Shown here piece after piece: positions 1-6,031 of a stretch of DNA of 28,651 bases (position 1 is its first letter; every line of letters starts with the position of its first letter). A model generated the notes under the pieces. It had not been told where the DNA came from. It saw nothing but the letters and a program-made list of their open reading frames with translations, and did no database searches. The stretch is taken from contig JAEZTA010000045.1 of the NCBI GenBank assembly GCA_023443765.1, positions 1-28,651 of the forward strand, read 5' to 3'. This DNA is from Bacteroidota bacterium. Lineage in GTDB: Bacteria; Bacteroidota; Bacteroidia; Bacteroidales; Rikenellaceae. Both the position numbers and the translations under genes were made by a program.

Positions 1-236
1 TCGCTGCCCAGGTTGGTGAGGTCGCCGCCGAAGATCACGATGTCGCACGGCGAGGCGTTGATTTCGTCCACCGCGACGCGGAACAGCGAATCCTGCACGT
101 TGCCGGGCGTCACGTGGATGTCGGTCAGGAAAGCGACGCGGAGCGTGTCGCAGGGAAGGGTTGCAGCAGTTGCAGTTGAAAATGCAGTCGTTGACCACAA
201 CACACTAAAGCACAGTAGGATTTTAAGGCATTTCAT
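1..236 (-). CDS. Exported calcineurin-like metallophosphoesterase, N-terminal part only
   Basis: The reading frame starts at the ATG at 236 and runs off the left edge, so only about 78 residues are visible. Residues 1-25 form a signal peptide (MKCLKILLCF then a hydrophobic stretch ending near TATAA), which points to export to the periplasm or envelope. The mature part opens with RVAFLTDIHVTPGN, matching the first metal-binding block (D-x-H) of calcineurin-like phosphoesterases, and continues to DIVIFGGDLTNLGS, matching the second block (GDxxN-like). The family hydrolyses phosphomono- or diesters with a two-metal centre; the substrate cannot be told from this part. It is transcribed divergently from purT. 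No perfect TAnnTTTG box is present upstream on this strand; the nearest match lies around 267-274. The family call is firm, the function open. Confidence 0.85.
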   Translation of the reverse strand, partial: MKCLKILLCFSVLWSTTAFSTATAATLPCDTLRVAFLTDIHVTPGNVQDSLFRVAVDEINASPCDIVIFGGDLTNLGS

Positions 237-288
237 GGGTTTAGGGTAGTTTTATTGTTGCAAGGTACAAAATTCGGCGGGAAAAAAC

Positions 289-296
289 TATCTTTG
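289..296 (+). promoter_or_regulatory. Promoter -7 box (TATCTTTG) for purT
   Basis: The box matches the Bacteroidota consensus TAnnTTTG exactly. No TTTG -33 element is found at the usual 19-21 base distance. If used, transcription starts near 303 and gives purT a leader of roughly 195 bases. Confidence 0.55.
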
Positions 297-311
297 TGTC
301 GCAAAAAAACA

Positions 312-400
312 GGGACTTATCCCCGATCGTTTATGATAAGCGACACCCGTATTTTGGTTGTCAATTCGGTCGCATGCGATAAGTCCCCTCCGAGGAGGGG
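312..400 (+). promoter_or_regulatory. Structured leader of purT with competing hairpins
   Basis: Four pairings can be read directly. GGGACTTATC (312-321) is the exact reverse complement of GATAAGTCCC (378-387). Its last six bases can instead pair locally with GATAAG (335-340). GCGAC (340-344) pairs with GTCGC (369-373) inside the long arm. CCCCTCC (385-391) pairs with GGAGGGG (394-400) and shares bases 385-387 with the long stem, so the two full stems exclude each other. This resembles an attenuator or riboswitch expression platform, but the right-hand part also looks like a dispersed repeat, and no known riboswitch class is recognised. A regulatory role is inference. Confidence 0.3.
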
Positions 401-425
401 ATTTAGGGGAGGGTCAGACTTGCAA
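381..425 (+). repeat. Dispersed GC-rich palindromic repeat, copy 1
   Basis: The stretch has the palindrome CCCCTCC-GA-GGAGGGG, then ATTTAGGGGAGGG and CAGACTTGCA. A related arrangement in the same orientation occurs at 17957-18024: a palindrome ending GGAGGGG, then TTTGG and CGGACTTGCA. The shared order and the shared GACTTGCA suggest one repeat family. Copy 1 seems shorter or more decayed on its right side. Confidence 0.4.
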
Positions 426-498
426 ATGCAGCCAAAGGGCGCAGGTGATCGACCATGAGACCGATTAAACGATACTATAACTTAAACTACATGCTGAT

Positions 499-1668
499 AT
501 GAAAACCATTCTTCTTCTGGGTTCCGGCGAACTGGGCAAGGAGTTCGTGATTGCGGCACAGCGGTTGGGTCAGACCGTCGTGGCATGCGACAAGTATGCG
601 GGCGCTCCCGCTATGCAGGTGGCCGATGCGTGTGAGGTGTTCGACATGCTCGACGGCGATGCATTGGCCGCTGCGGTCGAAAAGCACCGTCCCGACATCA
701 TCGTCCCCGAGATCGAGGCCATCCGTACCGAGCGGCTCTACGATTTCGAGCGCGCCGGCATCCAGGTCGTCCCGAGCGCCCGGGCCGTGAATTTTACCAT
801 GAACCGCAAGGCCATCCGCGACCTCGCGGCCAGGGAACTGGGGTTAAAAACGGCAAAATACTTCTACGCCACGTCGTTCGAAGAACTGCGCGAGGCCGCC
901 GCAAAGATCGGCTTCCCGTGCGTGGTGAAGCCGCTGATGTCATCCTCGGGCAAAGGCCAGTCGCTGGTGATGGGTCCCGACGAACTGGAACATGCCTGGC
1001 ATTACGGCTGTGAAGGCTCGCGCGGCGACATCCGCGAACTTATCATCGAGGAGTTCATCCGCTTCGACAGCGAGATCACGCTGCTGACCGTCACCCAGAA
1101 GAACGGCCCGACGCTTTTCTGTCCGCCGATCGGCCATGTGCAGAAGGGCGGCGACTACCGCGAGAGTTTCCAGTCGCCCGAAGTCGCTCCCGAGCACCTC
1201 GCTGAGGCGCAGCGCATGGCTGCCGCCGTCACCGAAGCCCTCACCGGGGCTGGTCTGTGGGGCGTGGAGTTCTTCCTGAGCCACGACAATGGGGTCTACT
1301 TTTCCGAGTTGTCGCCCCGCCCGCACGACACGGGCATGGTGACACTGGCCGGGACGCAGAACCTCAATGAATTCGAGCTTCACCTGCGGGCCGTGCTGGG
1401 GATTCCGATTCCGGCGGTCACCTTCGAACGTATGGGTGCCAGCGCCGTGATCCTCTCGACCGTGCAGACCGCAACGCCGCATTACGAGGGCGTAGGGGAG
1501 GCCGTCGCCGACAACCCGCGCACCGACATCCGCATCTTCGGCAAACCCTCGGCGCGCGTAAACCGCCGCATGGGCGTCGTCGTGGGTTACGAGCCCCACG
1601 GCAGTAGCCTCGAAGCTCTGCGCGATCGGGTGAAGGCCGCCGCCGCAAAAGTCATTGTTAAAGAGTAA
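499..1668 (+). CDS. purT: Formate-dependent phosphoribosylglycinamide formyltransferase (GAR transformylase 2)
   Basis: PurT carries out the third step of purine synthesis using formate and ATP in place of formyl-tetrahydrofolate, making formyl-GAR in the cytoplasm. The 389-residue protein has the expected ATP-grasp layout: an N-terminal nucleotide-like fold (ILLLGSGELGKE, 4-15), the substrate-binding EIEAI (71-75), the ATP-binding loop SSSGKGQS (148-155), and Mg2+/ATP ligands in GVEFF (255-259) and SELSPRPHDTGM (269-280). Length is typical for PurT and distinguishes it from PurK, which lacks SELSPRPHDTG. The ATG at 499 agrees with the family start. A cyclophilin follows after 7 bases, so the two are probably co-transcribed. 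The long leader upstream may control it. Confidence 0.96.
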   Translation: MKTILLLGSGELGKEFVIAAQRLGQTVVACDKYAGAPAMQVADACEVFDMLDGDALAAAVEKHRPDIIVPEIEAIRTERLYDFERAGIQVVPSARAVNFTMNRKAIRDLAARELGLKTAKYFYATSFEELREAAAKIGFPCVVKPLMSSSGKGQSLVMGPDELEHAWHYGCEGSRGDIRELIIEEFIRFDSEITLLTVTQKNGPTLFCPPIGHVQKGGDYRESFQSPEVAPEHLAEAQRMAAAVTEALTGAGLWGVEFFLSHDNGVYFSELSPRPHDTGMVTLAGTQNLNEFELHLRAVLGIPIPAVTFERMGASAVILSTVQTATPHYEGVGEAVADNPRTDIRIFGKPSARVNRRMGVVVGYEPHGSSLEALRDRVKAAAAKVIVKE

Positions 1669-1675
1669 AACCGAT

Positions 1676-2122
1676 ATGACTATGAAAAAGTATGCAATTA
1701 TTTCGACCGAGAAAGGGGTGATGAAAGCCGAGCTGTATGCTGACGAGACCCCCGGAACCGTGGCTAACTTCGTCGAGTTGGCCGGGCATAATTTCTACGA
1801 CGGACTGACCTTTCACCGCGTGATTCCCGACTTCGTGATCCAGGGCGGCTGCCCCAAGGGCGACGGCACGGGAGGTCCGGGTTACAAGATCAAGTGCGAA
1901 ACCTCAGCCCCGCGTCAGCGTCATGACCGCGGCGTGCTGTCGATGGCCCACGCGGGACGCGACACGGGCGGCTCGCAGTTCTTCATCTGCCACTGCCGTG
2001 AGAATACGCAGCACCTCGACGGCCGCCATACCTGCTTCGGGCAGGTGATTGAAGGACTGGACGTGATCGACGACATCCGCCCGGGCGACAAGATCCTTTC
2101 GATCCGCATCGTCGAAGAGTAG
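1676..2122 (+). CDS. Cyclophilin-type peptidyl-prolyl cis-trans isomerase, cytoplasmic
   Basis: The protein isomerises Xaa-Pro bonds and helps folding. From the ATG at 1676 it has 148 residues; an ATG at 1682 is equally possible, and an in-frame ATG at 1655 would overlap purT and is less likely. Cyclophilin marks are visible: FHRVIPDFVIQGG (46-58) with the catalytic Arg, the GTGGPGYKI loop, GRDTGGSQFFI and LDGRHTCFGQV. His stands where human CypA has Trp121, as in many bacterial enzymes that bind cyclosporin poorly. It has no signal peptide or lipobox, so it should stay in the cytoplasm. It lies between purT and an acyltransferase in a likely operon, with no obvious functional tie. Confidence 0.95.
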   Translation: MTMKKYAIISTEKGVMKAELYADETPGTVANFVELAGHNFYDGLTFHRVIPDFVIQGGCPKGDGTGGPGYKIKCETSAPRQRHDRGVLSMAHAGRDTGGSQFFICHCRENTQHLDGRHTCFGQVIEGLDVIDDIRPGDKILSIRIVEE

Positions 2123-2147
2123 CCCCAATTCCCCAAACTTAAAACCC

Positions 2148-3320
2148 ATGTCTGCGACTTCAACCGGCTACCTCGCCTCGAAACCCCGCTACGAAATCCT
2201 CGACGGATTGCGCGGCGTGGCGGCGATGATCGTGGTAGCCTTCCACCTGTTCGAAACCTATTCCAAAGGTCCTGCCTACCAGATTCTCAACCACGGCTAC
2301 CTGGCCGTCGACTTCTTTTTCGTCCTCTCAGGCTTCGTAATCGGCTATGCCTACGACGACCGCTGGAACAAGATGTCCCTCAAGGGCTTCTTCAAACGCC
2401 GCCTCGTGCGCCTGCACCCGATGGTCATCATGGGATCGGTCGTCGGGGCGCTGTTTTTCTATTTTGGGGCCGGAGCTTTCCCGATGATCGCCGATGTGGC
2501 GTGGTGGAAGGTGCTGCTGATCTGCCTGCTGGGTTGTACGATGCTGCCCGCGCTGCCGTCGTGGGACATCCGCGGCTGGGGCGAAACCAACCCGCTGAAC
2601 GGACCCGCGTGGACGTTGCTCTACGAGTATATCGCCAATATCCTCTATGCGCTCGTCATCCGCCACTTCCCGAAATTCGTGCTGGGGCTGTTCGTGGCCG
2701 CTGCTGCGGTCCTGACACTCGACCTTACCTTGAACCTCGACCTGTTCGGCATGCTTCCCGCCGACCGTGCCACGGCCTACACCGTCATCGGCGGCTGGAG
2801 CGTCACGCCGACACAAATCTACATCGGCTTCTCGCGCCTGCTCTATCCCTTCTTCGCGGGCCTGCTGCTCTCGCGTCTCGGCGCGACGATCCGCATGCGG
2901 GGCGGTTTCTGGTGGTGCTCGCTGCTCATTGCGGCAGCCTTGGTGATGCCCCATGTCGGCGACGTTTCCACGCCGTGGATCGACGGTGGCTATCAGGCGC
3001 TGGTCATCCTGCTGCTTTTCCCGCTGATCGTTTCGATAGGCGCCGGAAGCCGCGTCTCAGGCACTCGCTCCATTGCCGTCTGCACGTTCCTCGGCGAAAT
3101 CTCTTTCCCGCTCTACATCACGCACTATCCGCTGGTTTACATGCAGATGTCCTGGGTGGCAAGTAATCCCGAAGCCTCGCTTGGAGCCAATATTTTCGTC
3201 AATGTCTCGACATTCCTTGTGGCGGTCGGCATCGCCTGGGCTTGCCTGAAGCTCTACGACCTGCCCGTCCGCGAATGGCTCAAACGCCATTGGCTGATGT
3301 CGGCTAAGAAGTCCGTTTAG
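2148..3320 (+). CDS. Membrane acyltransferase, acyltransferase-3 (OafA/YrhL) family
   Basis: Members move acetyl or other acyl groups onto sugars of exopolysaccharide, O-antigen or peptidoglycan across the inner membrane. The 390-residue protein starts with the family block YEILDGLRGVAAMIVVAFH, in which R22 and H33 form the conserved R-x10-H pair, followed by YLAVDFFFVLSGFVIGYAY and the basic loop FFKRRLVRLHP. About ten hydrophobic segments follow, and there is no extra SGNH domain. FLGEISFPLYITHYPL near the C-terminus is also typical. It begins 25 bases after the cyclophilin gene and ends before a strong hairpin. The acceptor cannot be inferred, since no glycan cluster is next to it. Confidence 0.92.
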   Translation: MSATSTGYLASKPRYEILDGLRGVAAMIVVAFHLFETYSKGPAYQILNHGYLAVDFFFVLSGFVIGYAYDDRWNKMSLKGFFKRRLVRLHPMVIMGSVVGALFFYFGAGAFPMIADVAWWKVLLICLLGCTMLPALPSWDIRGWGETNPLNGPAWTLLYEYIANILYALVIRHFPKFVLGLFVAAAAVLTLDLTLNLDLFGMLPADRATAYTVIGGWSVTPTQIYIGFSRLLYPFFAGLLLSRLGATIRMRGGFWWCSLLIAAALVMPHVGDVSTPWIDGGYQALVILLLFPLIVSIGAGSRVSGTRSIAVCTFLGEISFPLYITHYPLVYMQMSWVASNPEASLGANIFVNVSTFLVAVGIAWACLKLYDLPVREWLKRHWLMSAKKSV

Positions 3321-3347
3321 AGGCGGGTCGTTCACCCGTAACCAACG

Positions 3348-3381
3348 AAAAACAGCCGCTCCATTCGGGGCGGCTGTTTCT
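3348..3381. terminator. Bidirectional terminator between acyltransferase and aminotransferase
   Basis: AACAGCCGC (3351-3359) pairs with GCGGCTGTT (3370-3378) around a ten-base loop. A-runs on the left and T-runs on the right allow it to stop both converging transcripts. Confidence 0.85.
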
Positions 3382-3397
3382 ATCTGTACATCGGCGT

Positions 3398-4585
3398 TTA
3401 CTTGCCGAAAGCGATCTTGATCTTCTCCGTAGCCTTCTTCAGCAGGGCTTCGGGGCAGCAGAGCGTAATACGGATATAGCCGTTGCCTTCCGATCCGAAG
3501 ATACCGCCGGGGGTCAGGAACACGTCGGTCTTCTCCATCACCTCGTCCGAGAACGCGAAGCTGTCACCCTTGTAACCTTCGGGCAGCTCGGCCCATACGA
3601 ACAGACCTGCCTGGTTCTTGCGGTAGCGGCATCCCAGTGCGTCGAGCAACTCGTAAGCCTGCTTCTCGCGGGCGTAGTAGATGCCGTTCAGCTCCTTGAA
3701 CCACTCCTCGCCCAGCGCCAGCGCCGTATCGGCAGCAGCCTGAATGGGGTAGAACATACCCGAGTCCATGTTCGACTTGAACGTGAGGATCGAGTCGATC
3801 CACTCCTTCTTGCCTACCACGACGCCCACACGCCAGCCGGCCATCGAGTGGCCTTTCGACAGTGAGTTCATCTCCAGCGCCACGTCCTTTGCGCCCTCGG
3901 CTTCCATGATCGAGATCGGGTGCTCGGCGTTGCGGATGAAGCTGTACGGATTGTCGTGTACGATCAGGATATTGTGCTTGGCGCCGAAGTCGATGATCTT
4001 CTGGAACAACTCCATCGAGGGGGTCTGTCCCGTCGGCATGTTGGGGTAGTTGACGAGCATCATCTTCACACCGTCCAGCCCGGCCTTTTCGATCGCATCG
4101 AAATCGGGGTAGAAATTGGTCTGCTTGTTCAGCGCGTAGGGGAGCATTTCGCCGCCTGCCAGACGCACGGCTGCCGAATAGGTGGGGTAGCCGGGGTTCG
4201 GAACGAGGACTTTGTCGCCTTTATTGAGGAACGTCATGCAGATGTGCATGATACCCTCCTTCGAACCGATCAGCGGCAGCACCTCCGATTTGAAATCCAA
4301 CTCGGTGCGATACCATTTCTTATACCAGTCAGCAAAAGCCTTGCGCAGGATGGGCTCACCCTGATAAGACATGTATTTGTGCACGTCGGGACGCTGTGCC
4401 TCTTTCGCCAGGCGGTCGATCACGGACTGGTGGGGCGGCAGGTCGGGGCTGCCCATGGCCAGTTTTACGATCTGGCGGCCCGTTGCCGCTTCAATCTCGG
4501 CGATCTCGCGCAGACGACGCGAAAAATAGTACTCTCCGATGCCGTCCAACCGGTGTGAACGGGCGATGTTGACTGCTTTTGCCAT
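3398..4585 (-). CDS. PLP-dependent class I/II aminotransferase
   Basis: This is a fold-type I aminotransferase of 395 residues. Visible PLP sites are NPGYPTY (130-136), N182 in NYPNMPTG, D211 and Y214 in HDNPYSF, and the Schiff-base lysine K244 in SLSKGHSMAGWRVG; YIRITLC near the end carries the carboxylate-binding Arg. The start is placed at 4585 (MAKAVNIARS); an in-frame ATG at 4621 overlaps the promoter box and is unlikely. Relatives are often annotated as LL-diaminopimelate or alanine/aspartate aminotransferases; the sequence alone does not settle the substrate. It stands alone, with its own promoter at 4619-4626. Confidence 0.9.
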   Translation of the reverse strand: MAKAVNIARSHRLDGIGEYYFSRRLREIAEIEAATGRQIVKLAMGSPDLPPHQSVIDRLAKEAQRPDVHKYMSYQGEPILRKAFADWYKKWYRTELDFKSEVLPLIGSKEGIMHICMTFLNKGDKVLVPNPGYPTYSAAVRLAGGEMLPYALNKQTNFYPDFDAIEKAGLDGVKMMLVNYPNMPTGQTPSMELFQKIIDFGAKHNILIVHDNPYSFIRNAEHPISIMEAEGAKDVALEMNSLSKGHSMAGWRVGVVVGKKEWIDSILTFKSNMDSGMFYPIQAAADTALALGEEWFKELNGIYYAREKQAYELLDALGCRYRKNQAGLFVWAELPEGYKGDSFAFSDEVMEKTDVFLTPGGIFGSEGNGYIRITLCCPEALLKKATEKIKIAFGK

Positions 4586-4618
4586 AGTATAAGTTATGTT
4601 TGGGATTATGCTTCCGGA

Positions 4619-4626
4619 CAAAGATA
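4619..4626 (-). promoter_or_regulatory. Promoter -7 box (TATCTTTG) for the aminotransferase
   Basis: Exact TAnnTTTG match on the minus strand, 33 bases before the start codon at 4585. The upstream sequence is very AT-rich (4627-4655), with only a weak TTTA at the -33 position. Confidence 0.65.
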
Positions 4627-4708
4627 GGGAAATAATTAATAAAATTAATAAATCGACCTTAAAAAATGTGCACCATGCATTCCCTGCCGATATTCAAACA
4701 ATCCGGAA

Positions 4709-5407
4709 TCAATACAGATACCGCTCCATCAACGGCATGAGCAATGCCGTCGCCAATCCCATCAGGGCCATGGCAAGGCCGCTCAAGGCCCCTTCGGCGG
4801 CGCCCATCTCGATGGCCCGGGCCGTGCCGATGCCGTGTGCCGCAGCCCCTAGGGCGAATCCCCGCGCCTCGGGATCGCGAACTCCGCAGCGGCGCAGAAT
4901 CCATTCGCCGAAGATACTGCCGAAAATCCCCACGCAGAAGACCACGACCGACGTTACCGACACATTGCCGCCCAATGGTCCGGCGACCGATACGGCGATC
5001 GGCACAGTCACCGACTTGGGGGCTATGGAGTTGAGTATCTGCCGCTCGGTGCCGAACGCCATGGCGATGTACACCACGCTCAGCACACCCACGACACATC
5101 CCGCAAGGGTCGCCACACCCACCGGAAGCAGGCTTCCGCGCAGGCGTTCGAGTTGTTCGTAAAGCAGGTATCCCAGCGCCACGACCGACATCCCGAGGGC
5201 GAAATTGAGGACGCCCGTTGCATCCAGGTAACGTTCGTAGCTGATCCCTGCGCAGCGCAGGAAGACGATCACGGCGATGAACGTGAGCAATACCGGGTGA
5301 AGCAGCGGCAGCCGCGCCCGGCGGTAAATCAGTGCCCCGAGACAGTAGAGACCTACCGTGAGGGTCAGCAGGAAGAGGTCCGAAGAGAAAAATGCGGCGT
5401 CAAGCAT
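4709..5407 (-). CDS. lrgB: LrgB-family inner membrane protein
   Basis: A 232-residue, largely hydrophobic protein with seven or so membrane segments. It carries the LrgB/CidB hallmarks: LPLLHPVLLTF, ALGYLLYEQLERLRG, SIAPKSVTVPIAVSVAGPLGG and RGFALGAAAHGIGTARAIEMG, the last being the conserved HGIGTA signature. In staphylococci CidAB/LrgAB tune murein hydrolase activity and cell lysis; related plant and Bacillus proteins export glycolate or pyruvate. Which of these applies here is open. Its start overlaps the end of lrgA by 8 bases, so the two are translationally coupled. Confidence 0.93.
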   Translation of the reverse strand: MLDAAFFSSDLFLLTLTVGLYCLGALIYRRARLPLLHPVLLTFIAVIVFLRCAGISYERYLDATGVLNFALGMSVVALGYLLYEQLERLRGSLLPVGVATLAGCVVGVLSVVYIAMAFGTERQILNSIAPKSVTVPIAVSVAGPLGGNVSVTSVVVFCVGIFGSIFGEWILRRCGVRDPEARGFALGAAAHGIGTARAIEMGAAEGALSGLAMALMGLATALLMPLMERYLY

Positions 5408-5783
5408 CGTGGCGGAGGTGTTTAATGTGCCGCAGGCGGGCGCGGCGATTCAGGCTCTGGAATGTTTTGCCGGAGATGATCAGCACGAGAATCGTCGAGA
5501 CGATTCCCGAGATGACGATGGCCCAGAGGTTTTGTAGAATTACCTGATAAGAGTCCATCAGCCCCACGCCGTAGGGCACGAAGAACAACGCCATGGCTCC
5601 CAGCAGGAAACGCGCCGCGGGGCGCACCGTCTCAGCCCGTACCCACTTGAGGCACAACGCCGCGAAGAGCAGAATCATGCCGATGATATTACCTGAAACG
5701 TAACCTCCGGTAAGGTGGCTTAACGCATTGCCTATCAGCCAGAAAAATAAGATATAAAAGAGTCCTGCCATAGTCGTGTCCAC
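5400..5783 (-). CDS. lrgA: CidA/LrgA-family holin-like protein
   Basis: A 127-residue protein with four membrane segments and a basic C-terminal tail (SLNRRARLRHIKHLRHD). The start of the hydrophobic part (AGLFYILFFWLIGNALSHLTG), then VSGNIIGMILLFAALCLKW and LLGAMALFFVPYGVGLM, are characteristic of CidA/LrgA; FVPYGVGLM is the signature region. Translation may begin at 5783 or at the internal ATG at 5771; the latter removes MDTT and fits the family better. It is first in the lrgAB pair and follows a leader with a long hairpin (5804-5851). Confidence 0.92.
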   Translation of the reverse strand: MDTTMAGLFYILFFWLIGNALSHLTGGYVSGNIIGMILLFAALCLKWVRAETVRPAARFLLGAMALFFVPYGVGLMDSYQVILQNLWAIVISGIVSTILVLIISGKTFQSLNRRARLRHIKHLRHDA

Positions 5784-5803
5784 TTTCGGCGGCAGGTTGT
5801 AAA

Positions 5804-5851
5804 CAAACGAAGCCGACTTTACAGCCGGCTCCGGAATCGTGCCGTCGTTTG
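5804..5851 (-). promoter_or_regulatory. Hairpin in the lrgA leader or feo terminator
   Basis: Two nested pairings are visible: CAAACGA (5804-5810) with TCGTTTG (5845-5851), and AGCCG (5811-5815) with CGGCT (5826-5830). On the minus strand the structure begins near the predicted lrgA transcription start and ends in TCGTTTGTTT. It may be a leader structure of lrgA or the terminator of the feo operon; the sequence does not decide. Confidence 0.35.
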
Positions 5852-5857
5852 CGGCGG

Positions 5858-5865
5858 CAAAGATA
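5858..5865 (-). promoter_or_regulatory. Promoter -7 box (TATCTTTG) for lrgAB
   Basis: Exact TAnnTTTG match just downstream of the stop codon of the small Cys-rich gene. The -33 region (around 5886-5889) lies inside that gene and has no TTTG. It would give lrgA a leader of about 70-80 bases. Confidence 0.5.
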
Positions 5866-5869
5866 CGGT

Positions 5870-6028
5870 TTAATTCTTTTCGTTGAACTTTTTAAGCGGA
5901 CATTGTGCCGATGCGCACGACGCGCAGCCTCCCCGCCGTCGTCCGCGGACGAAGCACCACAGCCGCCGGACGAGTATTGCCGCGACTGCCAGCCCGATGG
6001 CCCATACAACGTAGTCCTGCCAGCCCAT
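5870..6028 (-). CDS. FeoB-associated Cys-rich membrane protein (52 residues)
   Basis: A short gene below usual ORF cut-offs, starting 3 bases after the feoB stop codon, so it is almost surely translated with it. The protein has one membrane helix (VVWAIGLAVAAILVRRLWCF, residues 7-26), a basic stretch and a Cys cluster: C25, C35, C38 and C43, the last three spaced C-x2-C-x4-C. This matches the FeoB-associated Cys-rich family found next to feoB in many anaerobes, a functional stand-in for FeoC. The cysteines might bind iron or an Fe-S cluster, but that is inference. A real gene is supported by the tight coupling, the composition and the known neighbourhood. Confidence 0.85.
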   Translation of the reverse strand: MGWQDYVVWAIGLAVAAILVRRLWCFVRGRRRGGCASCASAQCPLKKFNEKN

Positions 6029-6031
6029 TGT

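Noticed and set aside
255..458. A 67-codon open frame in the purT leader
   Set aside because: It runs through the promoter box and the palindromic repeat, and its composition is not gene-like.
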